Assembly (NCBI GenBank): GCA_028290545.1
Contig: JAQGJP010000017.1
Location: forward strand, 1-61,451
From: Rhizobium sp.
GTDB taxonomy: Bacteria; Pseudomonadota; Alphaproteobacteria; Rhizobiales; Rhizobiaceae
Length of the DNA stretch: 61,451 nt
Reading direction: 5' to 3'
Shown: piece after piece, positions 8,248 through 16,378 of the stretch
Layout of the letters: each line of letters opens with the position of its first letter
How positions within the stretch are numbered: the stretch's first letter is position 1
Notes under the pieces: generated by a model
What the model was told of the DNA's origin: nothing
Seen by the model: only the letters and a program-made list of their open reading frames with translations
The model's database searches: none
Made by a program: the position numbers and the translations under genes

Positions 8248-8811
8248 TCAGAATCCGAGATCGATGCCCTCATCGTCATCGGCGCCCGTATCCTCTTCCT
8301 TTTCTTCCGGCTTGGCGGGTTCCGCCGCTTTCGCCTCGTTGCCGCCGAACATGCTGCCAATCGCATTGCCGAGCATCACGCCGCCGGCAACACCCATCGC
8401 CGTTTGCGCAGCACCGGCCAGGAAGCCGCCGCCCGCACCCGATGTCGCCTGGCCTGTCATCGGCTGGCGTGCCCAGGGCGAGGATGCCTGCTGCGGCTGG
8501 CTGGAAGGCTGTGGCCGCCGTGCCTGGGCCGGAGAGCCGCCGCCGCCGAACAGCGACGACAGGAAGCCGCCGCGCTGCGGGGATTGCGAGGCGAGCTCCT
8601 GCTCCAGTTGCTCGATCCGGTCGTTTGCCGTCAGAAGCGCCTGCTCCTGCACGACGATCGTCTGCGCCATGAAATAAGGCGCGCCGGGCTGGGTGGCGAT
8701 CCGCTCGCTGATGAAGCGATCGGCTTCGCCATCCCGGGGGCCGGACTGTTGCTCGACCGTTGCGAGGTTGGCAAACAAGCCTTCGATTGCTTGCCGGTCA
8801 TTCTGGTCCAT
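8248..8811 (-). CDS. DUF2076 family protein
   Basis: A 187-residue protein. The N-terminal 75 residues form the DUF2076 coiled-coil start (MDQNDRQAIEGLFANLATVE, ending in IEQLEQELA). A Gly/Pro/Gln-rich linker with FLSSLFGGGG follows, then a glycine-zipper-like stretch (GGGFLAGAAQTAMGVAGGVM) and a very acidic C-terminus. Members occur across proteobacteria and have no settled function; some are predicted periplasmic or envelope associated. It is the last gene of the sigma / anti-sigma / Bax-inhibitor unit, 38 bases after the preceding gene. Confidence 0.85.
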   Translation of the reverse strand: MDQNDRQAIEGLFANLATVEQQSGPRDGEADRFISERIATQPGAPYFMAQTIVVQEQALLTANDRIEQLEQELASQSPQRGGFLSSLFGGGGSPAQARRPQPSSQPQQASSPWARQPMTGQATSGAGGGFLAGAAQTAMGVAGGVMLGNAIGSMFGGNEAKAAEPAKPEEKEEDTGADDDEGIDLGF

Positions 8812-8849
8812 TGGTCATTCTCCTTGTCGATGCACGATCCGGCGATGGT

Positions 8850-9563
8850 TTACTCGCGTTCGCCGGTGAAGTTCAAAAGCAGCTGGAAGATGTTGACGAA
8901 GTTGAGAAACAGCGAGAATGCGCCAAACACCGCCAGCTTCTGGCGCGATTCCTGATCGAAATTCTCGCTATACTGTTCCTTGATGTTCTGCGTGTCCCAG
9001 GCGGTCAGACCGATGAACACCACGATACCGATGACGGAAATTGCAAACTGCAGGGCGGATGACCCGAGGAAGATGTTGACGATGCTGGCGATGACGACGC
9101 CGAACAGACCCATTATCAGGAACGAGCCGAATTTCGACAGGTCGCGCTTGGTGACGTAGCCGTAGAGGCTGGTCGCGCCAAACATCGTGGCGGCGATGAA
9201 GAAGGTCTGGGCGATGCTCGCCCCGGTAAAGACCAGGAAGATCGAGGCCAGCGACAGCCCCATCACGCCGCAGAAAGCCCAGTAGGTGGTTTGTGCCGTC
9301 GCAGCCGACATGGTCTGTATCTTGAACGAAAAGAAGAACACGAAGGCGAGCGGGGCCAGCATCACCACCCATTTCAGCGGCGACGAGAAGATCGGCACGT
9401 AGAGCGCCGGCGTATTGCCGATGATGAAGGCGACCAGGCCGGTGATCACCAAGCCCGCACCGACGTAATTGTAAACCCGCAGCATGTGCTGCCGCAGGCC
9501 TTCGTCGAAGGCTGCCCCCTCATGCGCGGTTGTCGCGCCGAAGCGTCTTTCATTCTCGTACAT
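8850..9563 (-). CDS. Bax inhibitor-1 / YccA-YbhL family membrane protein
   Basis: A 237-residue protein with seven predicted membrane helices (BI-1 fold; some members are pH-gated Ca2+ leak channels, and E. coli homologues interact with proteases such as FtsH). Conserved features include the N-terminal LRVYNYVGAGLVITGLVAF and the C-terminal VFIGLTAWDTQNIKE with the acidic pair used in gating. The ATG at 9563 follows a GGAGACTTCC-type site. It lies only 14 bases after the anti-sigma gene, so it is very probably part of the ECF operon. Confidence 0.9.
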   Translation of the reverse strand: MYENERRFGATTAHEGAAFDEGLRQHMLRVYNYVGAGLVITGLVAFIIGNTPALYVPIFSSPLKWVVMLAPLAFVFFFSFKIQTMSAATAQTTYWAFCGVMGLSLASIFLVFTGASIAQTFFIAATMFGATSLYGYVTKRDLSKFGSFLIMGLFGVVIASIVNIFLGSSALQFAISVIGIVVFIGLTAWDTQNIKEQYSENFDQESRQKLAVFGAFSLFLNFVNIFQLLLNFTGERE

Positions 9564-9577
9564 GGAAGTCTCCTGTT

Positions 9578-10348
9578 TCAATAAAGGGTTTTGACGAGCA
9601 ACTCTGCCTCGCTGGAGAGGTTGCGATTGGGGGTGTTCGAGACCAGTGCATAGGCGACCTCGCCGATCTGCCAATAGACCGCCTGCGCGTCTGCAAGGTG
9701 AAGTGTGCGAAGCGGCTCCACGGCGAAGAAGCCTGGCCTGACGGCAAACAGCGAGAGATGCGCGCCATCCTTCTCCGCCAGCGACATCTCGACGCTCGGG
9801 CCGAACTGCGAAGGATAGACCTGCACGTCCATGACTCGCCAGTTGGAGGGAATGACCGGCATGACGATCGCGGTCGCCGAGCGGATATCCTCGGGATCAT
9901 ACTTCCCTGTCTCGACTTGCGACGGCATGCGTTCGCGCACCAGTGTGGTCCGGTGCGCCCGCACCGCTTCCTCGACATAGGAGGGCGGCTGGATGGAGGC
10001 ATTGACCGTCGTGAAGCCAAAGGATCCGAACTGCGTGTGGGCGACCCATCCCGTTGTCACGAGAATACCGACCGCGGCGATGCGTTTCAGGTTGGTCCAG
10101 ACGCGGCGTCGCGAAAGGCCGGTTTCCAGCCGGCGCGCCGCGTGCCGCGTGCGGGGCCGAAACGCCACGTCCTGTTCTTCGAGCGCGAGCCGCAGGCCAT
10201 GACGGACCGACAGATCCGACATGACCCGGGCCGCCGCCGCGGGATGATTTGCGAGATAGTTTTCGACCCGCATCCGGCCGCGCTCATCGAGCTGATTGTC
10301 GATATAGGCATCCAGATCGTGGTCCATCACGAGAATTTCATTCATCAT
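9578..10348 (-). CDS. Anti-sigma factor (membrane-anchored)
   Basis: About 256 residues. The start at 10348 has a GGAGG site five bases upstream and overlaps the end of the sigma gene by 11 bases, so translation is coupled. The N-terminal segment (LDAYIDNQLDERGRMRVENYLANHP) resembles the anti-sigma helical domain but lacks the zinc-binding His/Cys set. One membrane helix follows at about residues 95-112 (IAAVGILVTTGWVAH), then a periplasmic domain of about 140 residues. It should hold the ECF sigma at the membrane until an envelope signal arrives. Confidence 0.85.
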   Translation of the reverse strand: MMNEILVMDHDLDAYIDNQLDERGRMRVENYLANHPAAAARVMSDLSVRHGLRLALEEQDVAFRPRTRHAARRLETGLSRRRVWTNLKRIAAVGILVTTGWVAHTQFGSFGFTTVNASIQPPSYVEEAVRAHRTTLVRERMPSQVETGKYDPEDIRSATAIVMPVIPSNWRVMDVQVYPSQFGPSVEMSLAEKDGAHLSLFAVRPGFFAVEPLRTLHLADAQAVYWQIGEVAYALVSNTPNRNLSSEAELLVKTLY

Positions 10349-10871
10349 GTCCACCTCCGACAAGTCGCAAATTGGGGCGGTCGCCATGACCGTCTTCGTG
10401 GGCACGCAGCCGCGCCCTGGCACGCGAGACACGAGACATCAGCGTGCCGACGGGAATGCCGAGAGCATCGGCCGCCTGCTGGTAGGAAAGGTCTTCGATG
10501 GCGACAAGATGAAGCGCCTCGCGCTGCTCGTCCGGCAGTTCGAGAAAGGCCGAACGTATCTGACCCAGGTGAACACTGTGCTCCTGTGCCGCGCCTTCCG
10601 CCCAATCCGCCTGACGGAATGCAGCGTCGTCGCGCTTCTGCCGGGCGAACTCGGAGCGGCGCTTGTCGACATGGGTATTGTGCAGGATGGAAAGCAGCCA
10701 GCTTTTCAGGTTGCCGCCGGCCCGGAATGTTTCCTTGCGCTCATAGGCCCTGACCAGCGCGTCATGCACCAGGTCTTCGGCTTCTGTCGGGCTTTGGACG
10801 AGCGATCGCGCATATCGCCTCAGGGAGGCGAGCTGACTGATCACGTCGAAGGTGCGCTTTTCGCTGTTCAT
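10338..10871 (-). CDS. ECF-type RNA polymerase sigma factor
   Basis: A 177-residue group IV sigma. Region 2 is visible as LRRYARSLVQSPTEAEDLVHDALVRAYE, and region 4 as LPDEQREALHLVAIEDLSYQQAADALGIPVGTLMSRVSRAR. The ATG at 10871 fits family length; the frame extends to 10928 but through the palindrome. The genes behind it (anti-sigma, BI-1 protein, DUF2076) form a tightly spaced unit, so it probably directs its own operon in response to envelope stress. Spacing and sequence differ from the EcfG/PhyR general stress system and no phyR is adjacent. Confidence 0.92.
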   Translation of the reverse strand: MNSEKRTFDVISQLASLRRYARSLVQSPTEAEDLVHDALVRAYERKETFRAGGNLKSWLLSILHNTHVDKRRSEFARQKRDDAAFRQADWAEGAAQEHSVHLGQIRSAFLELPDEQREALHLVAIEDLSYQQAADALGIPVGTLMSRVSRARARLRAHEDGHGDRPNLRLVGGGHDE

Positions 10872-11237
10872 ACCGGGATATACGACGCTCGAGGGAACAC
10901 TATTCCATCGAGCGTCACCTTTTTTCACCTCCTGAAGGTCTCATGCATCATCCTGCCTGCGTCTCGGCCCTGATTTCGGCGTCCCGACTGCGACGGGAAT
11001 TGGAAGGCCCTCAATTTTGTCTGGAAGGAAACAGGCGGCTCAAACGTTACCAACCGGCGAGCAAGGGATTCGGCTGACGGCTGATCGCCCGTATTCTCGC
11101 TACGGATTTCAACGGCGTTGCTCGGATCAAATATGCCCCTGAAGGTGTTGTGTGTGTGCTGACCGCAAACGTGAAGAATGCAGAAACTGAATTCATCGTG
11201 GCTCCCATCTATCCGATCGGAGCCCATCCGGAAACGC
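10872..11237. other. Intergenic region, 366 bp, with sigma-operon promoter
   Basis: Separates the sigma operon from the divergent receiver gene. It contains the long inverted repeat at 10884-10916. Reading toward the sigma gene, GGAAT and CGTA are spaced 17 bases apart, resembling an ECF promoter and consistent with autoregulation (inference). I see no credible coding region; a 126-codon minus frame here has no recognisable protein character. Confidence 0.5.
10884..10916. promoter_or_regulatory. 33 bp inverted repeat upstream of the ECF sigma gene
   Basis: Arms GACGCTCGA and TCGAGCGTC are perfectly complementary, and after one mismatch the inner GGAA and TTCC also pair around a 5-base loop, giving 13 of 14 paired positions. 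It lies 13 bases upstream of the sigma start codon and overlaps the presumed promoter. It could be an operator or a leader hairpin. On the plus strand it is followed by a T-run, but no plus-strand gene ends here. Confidence 0.65.
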
Positions 11238-11612
11238 ATGAACATGGTCGATCGACGCATTGCCGTACTTGTGGTTGAAGACGAGGCCCTGCTTCGCATG
11301 GGCATCGTTGACGAACTGCATGATGCGGGCTTCGAAGTCTACGAGGCCTCAAACGCGATCGAAGCGATCGCGCTGCTCGCCGCGAACAGTCGTATCGAGC
11401 TGATGTTCACCGACGTTGACATGCCCGGCGGCGACGACGGATTGAAGCTTGCGGCGGCGGTGCGCGACAGATGGCCACCGATCAAGATCATCGTGACTTC
11501 GGGACTTCGCAATGTCGACATCGACAGCCTGCCTGTCGAAAGCCGCTTCATGCCGAAGCCGTACAATCCCGATACGGTCATTCGTTCCATCCGGGAAATG
11601 ACCGAGCCCTGA
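11238..11612 (+). CDS. Single-domain response regulator (receiver only)
   Basis: A 124-residue CheY-like protein. Receiver residues are present: acidic pair in VVEDEALLR, phospho-acceptor Asp in MFTDVDMPGG, conserved Thr/Ser in IIVTSG, and Lys in FMPKPY. There is no output domain. It is divergent from the sigma operon and precedes the adenylate cyclase gene by 112 bases. The partner kinase is not in the window; stand-alone receivers of this type in rhizobia often work with HWE-type kinases, which is inference here. Confidence 0.88.
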   Translation: MNMVDRRIAVLVVEDEALLRMGIVDELHDAGFEVYEASNAIEAIALLAANSRIELMFTDVDMPGGDDGLKLAAAVRDRWPPIKIIVTSGLRNVDIDSLPVESRFMPKPYNPDTVIRSIREMTEP

Positions 11613-11724
11613 CGGTTTGGGGAGAATTTGGCGATGATCATCGCTGTTATCGAAGCCTCATGGCTTCGCCCGTTCACTTGCGGTATGATGTTGAATAATC
11701 ATCGCGGTGCGCGCGAGGAAGAAA

Positions 11725-13935
11725 ATGGAGCGTCGTCTAGCTGCAATTCTGATCGCTGACGTCGCTGGATACAGTCGTCTAAGCCAGATCGACGAAGAGG
11801 CTACGCGCCACTGCTTTCAAGCCGATCTGAACGAGGTCATCGGCCCTAAGATCGCTGAGCATCACGGCCGGCTGGTTAAGACGATGGGTGACGGGCTGCT
11901 TGTCGAATTTCATAGTGTGGTCGATGCATTGCAGTGCGCAACTGAAATTCAGCGCGAAAAGGCTTTGCGAAATGCTTCGGTTCCGGCGTCGGCTCGACTT
12001 GAATTTCGCATCGGGGTTAATCTTGGCGACATCATTGTCGAAGGCGAAGACATCAATGGAGATGGTGTCAACATTGCCGCTCGCATACAGACCCTGGCCA
12101 AGCCAGGCGGCATTGCGATTTCCGGCACAACATATGATCAGGTTAAGACGAAACTAAACCTTGGCTACGCCTCGCTGGGAAGGCAGAAGGTGCGAAGCAT
12201 TGCCGAGCCTATCCGCGTATATCGGATCGTTGGCGAACCTGGTAGCGTTGGCTCGCCCTCTACCCGGTTGAAAGGTTTGCCTCTGCGCATGGTCGCTGTT
12301 GCCGCTGTGCTGCTGATTTTTGCCGGCGCCGCGGCCTATTGGTGGCCGATCTGGGATTTCACCCAGGCGCCGAAACTCATCGAACGCTTCGCCTATCCGC
12401 TTCCCGAAAAACCTTCGGTGGCGGTGCTCCCGTTCATCAATGTCAGTGGTGATTCAAAACAGGATCATCTGGCTGAAGGCTTGACCGACGACCTGATCAC
12501 CGAGCTATCCAAAGTGTCGGGGCTCTTCGTGATTGCCAGACATTCGGTCTTCGCCATGAAGAGCGACATGGGCAGTATCCAAGACGTGGCGGCTGAACTC
12601 GGCGTGCACTATGTGCTCGAGGGCACGCTGCAGCGGGCGGGGCCGAGGTTGCGCATCAATGTCAAACTCATAGACGCGCTGACGGGGCTTTCCATGTGGG
12701 CTGAACGCTACGATCGCCAGTATGCCGATCTGTTCGCGGTTCAGGACGATGTGACCGGCAAAATAATCTCCGCGCTTCAAGTGGAACTCACCGAAGGCGA
12801 GCGCACCAAGATCGAGAGGATGCCAAGTGACAATCTTGAGGCCTACGACTACTACATGAGAGCTGAACATGAAGGTCTTACCTACGGCGATATCAACACC
12901 TATCGCCGGACGCTATCCTACTATCAAAAGGCGATCGATCTGGATCCCAACTTTGCCGACGCGCATGCCGGCATCGCGCGCGTCGCCGTGGACGTTTGGC
13001 GCAACGACTATAATTTCCTGTGGTCGGCGGCAGTAGCACGCAAGATCGCCTATGACGCCGCCGGACAAGCGCTCAAGCTCGATCCCGACAATGCGCGCGC
13101 TCACACCGTCCTGGCACTTCTCCAACTTGTCGACGGACGGGAGGTGGAAGCGCGTGAATCGGCCAATCGCGCTGTGCAGGCACAACCCAACAGCGCCGAG
13201 GCATCCGGCAACTTGGCACTTATCCTGGCCCATACGGGAAATCACGACCAGGCGGCCGCCGAAATAGAAAGAGCGCTGCGTCTCGATCCCACGCCGTCAC
13301 CAAGTTTTCGGTTGTTGGCGGGCATCGTGTTCTACACCGCGCGAAACAACAGTCGGGCAATTCCCTTGCTGGAGGAAGCGCGTGATGCTCTGCCGAATGC
13401 AGAAGCGGCACGCGAATACCTGACGGCGGCCTATAGTTTCGCAGGAGATCAGGTTCGCGACGCTGAGGAGAGGACAAGGCTTCTGGCGCTCTTCCCCGAG
13501 AGCAACCTCACCTACTACAGCTACCTCTACGACTATTGGCGTGACGACGACCTGAAGCATCATTTGACAGGATTGCGGGCGGCAGGAATTCCGGACTGGC
13601 CTTTCGGATTTGTCGGCGAGGAGGCCTATCAGGTAGGCGGCGATGCGCTGCGTGACCTGATCAACGACAAGACCTGGATCGGAAAGCACAAGAATGGAAC
13701 GGCTTTTGTCCAGTTCTTTGACAAGGCCGGAAACACGGCCTACCGCAGCGCCAACACCAATATCACCGGAACGGTCGAACTGCAGGGAAACAAGCTCTGC
13801 GAGAAGTTTAACGGCTACTTCCTGGATCGCATGGTGTGCGGTCAGATCTACCGAAACAGGGACAAGGGGCAACCTGAAGCGCAATATGTCCACGTCACCC
13901 CACAGGCGCTGAAGCTCTTCACCCCCACTCCATGA
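11725..13935 (+). CDS. Class III adenylate/guanylate cyclase with membrane segment, FlgO/TolB-like and TPR regions
   Basis: A 736-residue protein. Residues 1-170 form a class III cyclase domain with metal ligands D12 (LIADVAGYS) and D56 (KTMGDGLLVEF), and the Asn/Arg transition-state pair in GVNIAARIQ. One membrane helix spans about 189-207. Next comes a FlgO/TolB N-terminal-like domain (PSVAVLPFINVSGDS, ending in HYVLEGTLQRAGPRLRI), then TPR repeats from about 390 to 600 (recognisable as AIDLDPNFADAHAGIA and ALKLDPDNARAHTVLA). The ATG at 11725 has GAGGAAG upstream. This architecture is repeated many times in rhizobial genomes. It makes cAMP, probably in response to an external or envelope signal. 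Confidence 0.92.
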   Translation: MERRLAAILIADVAGYSRLSQIDEEATRHCFQADLNEVIGPKIAEHHGRLVKTMGDGLLVEFHSVVDALQCATEIQREKALRNASVPASARLEFRIGVNLGDIIVEGEDINGDGVNIAARIQTLAKPGGIAISGTTYDQVKTKLNLGYASLGRQKVRSIAEPIRVYRIVGEPGSVGSPSTRLKGLPLRMVAVAAVLLIFAGAAAYWWPIWDFTQAPKLIERFAYPLPEKPSVAVLPFINVSGDSKQDHLAEGLTDDLITELSKVSGLFVIARHSVFAMKSDMGSIQDVAAELGVHYVLEGTLQRAGPRLRINVKLIDALTGLSMWAERYDRQYADLFAVQDDVTGKIISALQVELTEGERTKIERMPSDNLEAYDYYMRAEHEGLTYGDINTYRRTLSYYQKAIDLDPNFADAHAGIARVAVDVWRNDYNFLWSAAVARKIAYDAAGQALKLDPDNARAHTVLALLQLVDGREVEARESANRAVQAQPNSAEASGNLALILAHTGNHDQAAAEIERALRLDPTPSPSFRLLAGIVFYTARNNSRAIPLLEEARDALPNAEAAREYLTAAYSFAGDQVRDAEERTRLLALFPESNLTYYSYLYDYWRDDDLKHHLTGLRAAGIPDWPFGFVGEEAYQVGGDALRDLINDKTWIGKHKNGTAFVQFFDKAGNTAYRSANTNITGTVELQGNKLCEKFNGYFLDRMVCGQIYRNRDKGQPEAQYVHVTPQALKLFTPTP

Positions 13936-13938
13936 TCA

Positions 13939-14457
13939 TCAGTCGGCCGGCAAATGTTGCCAGTCTTTTTGCAGCTTGTCGGACATCAGCGTGCTCTGAA
14001 CCTCCGACCAGTGTTTCTGTGAATCAACGACCTTGTTCGGCTTGGTCTCGAATCCATCCGCGGCGCCGGGATCGTAGCTCAGATAGAGCTTGCCATCGAT
14101 GATGCGCCATGCCTGGGGATCGATATTGGTGGTAACCGTGCCCAACGAAACGCCGTCTGCACAATATCCACCGTATTGAGGCGCATACTTTCCCGGATTG
14201 GCTATAAAAAGATCACGATTCTTGGCGCTTGCGAAGTGCCATACGGCACCCAGCCAGCGATGCGAATAGGCCGGCGATCCCTCGATGGCCTTGTCATCCG
14301 TGAAATATGCCACCGGATCATAGCCCTTGATCGCGACATCTCCGAAATAGCCGGTATTGGCGAGGTCGTCAGCCGGTGCTTCACGACCCAACGCGAAGAG
14401 GATCACGATCCCGGCGATGACCGACGCTGCAAGCCCTGACTTCCTTCGATTTAACAT
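13939..14457 (-). CDS. Secreted YHS domain protein
   Basis: A 172-residue protein with an N-terminal hydrophobic signal or anchor (LAASVIAGIVILFALGREAPA), then a YHS-like domain: VAIKGYDPVAYFTDDKAIEGS, HFASAKNRDLFIANPGKYAPQYGGYCADG. YHS domains often handle metals or support copper and iron proteins. The ATG at 14457 has an AAGGAGGA site. It follows the ankyrin gene by 29 bases on the same strand, so the two are probably one periplasmic unit. It ends three bases from the stop of the convergent cyclase gene. Confidence 0.88.
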   Translation of the reverse strand: MLNRRKSGLAASVIAGIVILFALGREAPADDLANTGYFGDVAIKGYDPVAYFTDDKAIEGSPAYSHRWLGAVWHFASAKNRDLFIANPGKYAPQYGGYCADGVSLGTVTTNIDPQAWRIIDGKLYLSYDPGAADGFETKPNKVVDSQKHWSEVQSTLMSDKLQKDWQHLPAD

Positions 14458-14486
14458 GTTCCATCCTCCTTGTGGGGCAGGAAGCG

Positions 14487-15077
14487 CTATTTCCGTTTCA
14501 TGCATTCGCCGTAGAGCCAGTCACCGACGAGATCCTTTTGCTGACAAACAGCTCCAGCTTTCAATAACAGCTCGGCGGCGTCCCAGTGGGAGCGCCACCC
14601 GGCTTGCGTCAATGGCGTGTAACCGTTGCGTTCCTTCGCCTCGATGTCCGCCTTGTGTGAGAGCAGGAAGGCGACGACGTCGGCGTGACCTTCCTCGGCC
14701 GCAGCGTGCAGCGGCGACATGTGGTAGAAGTTCTCTTCGTCGTTGATCAGGGCACCTTTTGATACCAGCAGCTCGACGATATCGAGATGGCCACCATAGG
14801 CTGCAGCATGGAGCGCTGTCAGCCCGCCCTTGTTTCGAATCTGGACGTCGGCACCCTTTTCAAGGAGAAGCACCACCATGTCCTTGTGCCCGGCGAGCGC
14901 TGCAACAAGCAGCGGCGGCTCGCCGGATTCGTCCGGTTCGGCAATACCTGCACCCTTGTCTATCGCCTGGGCTGCGCGGTCACGGTCGCCATCTCTGACC
15001 GCGTCATGCAACGGCCCCGCCGCGGCGATCGAGATTCCAAATAAAAGTCCCAGAAATGATGCGCTGACAAACCTCAT
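14487..15077 (-). CDS. Secreted ankyrin-repeat protein
   Basis: A 196-residue protein. Residues 1-20 are a signal peptide (RFVSASFLGLLFGISIAAAG). Four to five ankyrin repeats follow, with the canonical pattern TALHAAAYGGHLDIVELLVSKGA and SPLHAAAEEGHADVVAFLLSHKA. Three Cys lie near the C-terminus region (VCQQ, ECMKRK and upstream). It should act as a periplasmic binding scaffold. Pairing with the YHS protein suggests that the two interact; in other bacteria periplasmic ankyrin proteins support redox enzymes, but nothing here fixes the partner. Confidence 0.9.
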   Translation of the reverse strand: MRFVSASFLGLLFGISIAAAGPLHDAVRDGDRDRAAQAIDKGAGIAEPDESGEPPLLVAALAGHKDMVVLLLEKGADVQIRNKGGLTALHAAAYGGHLDIVELLVSKGALINDEENFYHMSPLHAAAEEGHADVVAFLLSHKADIEAKERNGYTPLTQAGWRSHWDAAELLLKAGAVCQQKDLVGDWLYGECMKRK

Positions 15078-15468
15078 CCCATGTCCCGCCGTAACAGCGG
15101 CGGCCTCGTCAGTCCTAATGCTTTATTTAAGGTATCACAAATATACAGACAGGATCAAGGCAAAGCGGGATATGCAGCACGGATCTCAGCCTTCGCCAGG
15201 CGGGGTCGGTGTCGATGCCCTCTCCTTAGAAATCGGCGGCCACGCATCCAATGACCGGATCAGGCTCCCGGTCAGAACAGTAAAGGCAGTGTTCGCAACC
15301 TGCCGGCGCCGAGGACGATCAAACGCAATACACCCCGTCAAGCGCCAATCTCGCCCGGAAAGCTTGCCGCTCTGCGATCATAGCAGGTTTGCCATCTGAA
15401 CCTCGGTCGGATTTTCATATTCCGGTGGCTGGGAGATCACCCCCAGCCGACAAGGCATGGACGGCCGA
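15078..15468. other. Intergenic region, 391 bp
   Basis: Contains the presumed promoter of the ankyrin-YHS pair near its left end (an AT-rich stretch around 15118-15145) and a 7 bp stem-loop at 15427-15448 (GGCTGGG with CCCAGCC) just downstream of the minus-strand hydrolase, which may help end its transcript. No gene or RNA is evident. Confidence 0.45.
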
Positions 15469-16233
15469 CTATTTTGCGCTGGTGGCGGCTTTTTCGATGA
15501 GATCCGCAACAGCCTTCGGATTGGATACATAGACGGCATGGCTGCCCGGGATTTCGACGACGGTGGCGCCGGCGCGCTCGGCCATCATCCGCTGGGCAGG
15601 CGGCGGGATCATATGATCGTCAGCGGCGACAAGATAGAAGCTCGGCTTGCTCTTCCATGCCGGCTCGGTGACCGCACCGGCGAGCGCTTCGACGCCCCAC
15701 GGCACCTGGGAGTCGGCCATGAACGCTGCTGTGTCTGCATCGACATCCGCCGCGAAGGACGCCGCGAACCTGGCTTTGTCGAGGAACAGGAAGCCGTCGA
15801 CCGGCGGCAGGATCGGGGGAACCGGCGCACCTTCGGGCGGATTGGCGATCAGCGTCTGGATCGATTCGCCTTTGTCCGGGGCGAAGGCGGCAATATAGAC
15901 GAGCGACTTGACGTTTTCGTCGGTGCCTGCTTCGCTGACGACGACGCCACCATAGGAATGGCCGACGAGCACGACGGGACCGTTAAGCTGTGCGATCGCA
16001 CGCTTGGTGACCGCAACGTCATCGGCAAGGGACAGCGTCGGATTCTGAACGATCGTTACGTTGTAGCCGTCCTTCTTGAGGATGTCGTAGACACCCTTCC
16101 AGCCGGAGCCATCGACGAAGCCGCCGTGGACAAGGACAATGTTCTTGACGCCAGCCGGTTGGGCATGAGCGACTGTGGCGCCAGTGGCGGCCATCACGAT
16201 GGCGGCGGCGGCAAGCAGGGAATTCTTGGTCAT
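15469..16233 (-). CDS. Secreted alpha/beta-fold hydrolase
   Basis: A 254-residue protein. Residues 1-24 are a signal peptide ending AHAQ. The fold is shown by the oxyanion motif IVLVHGGFVDGSGW, the nucleophile elbow LVGHSYGG (Ser), and a C-terminal His in IPGSHAVYVSNP. This EstC-like subgroup includes salicylate esterase and many uncharacterised periplasmic esterases. It is divergent from an OhrR-like MarR regulator with palindromic sites between them, so redox- or phenolic-controlled expression is likely. Confidence 0.88.
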   Translation of the reverse strand: MTKNSLLAAAAIVMAATGATVAHAQPAGVKNIVLVHGGFVDGSGWKGVYDILKKDGYNVTIVQNPTLSLADDVAVTKRAIAQLNGPVVLVGHSYGGVVVSEAGTDENVKSLVYIAAFAPDKGESIQTLIANPPEGAPVPPILPPVDGFLFLDKARFAASFAADVDADTAAFMADSQVPWGVEALAGAVTEPAWKSKPSFYLVAADDHMIPPPAQRMMAERAGATVVEIPGSHAVYVSNPKAVADLIEKAATSAK

Positions 16234-16250
16234 TTGGGTCTCTCCTATTT

Positions 16251-16280
16251 AATTATCTCGATAATTATTATCGCGATAAT
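16251..16280. promoter_or_regulatory. MarR-type operators between hydrolase and regulator
   Basis: Two adjacent palindromes: AATTATC-TC-GATAATT at 16251-16266 and the perfect 14 bp ATTATCGCGATAAT at 16267-16280. A degenerate copy, TTATCGCAATAA, follows at about 16319-16330. AT-rich dyads of this kind match OhrR/MarR operators. They lie 18-47 bases upstream of the hydrolase start, suitable for repression. Confidence 0.75.
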
Positions 16281-16378
16281 TAGTGTTAGCTTATGCCGTG
16301 AGATTTGTCCAGAAATATTTATCGCAATAATGATTTTTGTGATAATGTCGCGTCAACGTTACGATAAAGGAGCCAACC

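Noticed and set aside
9564..9577. ybhL-type RNA leader before the BI-1 gene
   Set aside because: Only 14 bases separate the anti-sigma stop from the start codon, and no structured leader is visible.
9530..10753. 407-codon plus frame opposite the anti-sigma and sigma genes
   Set aside because: Antisense shadow; the minus strand has well-defined sigma regions 2 and 4.
10338..10871. EcfG general stress sigma factor
   Set aside because: No phyR/nepR neighbours, and it has a membrane anti-sigma partner instead.
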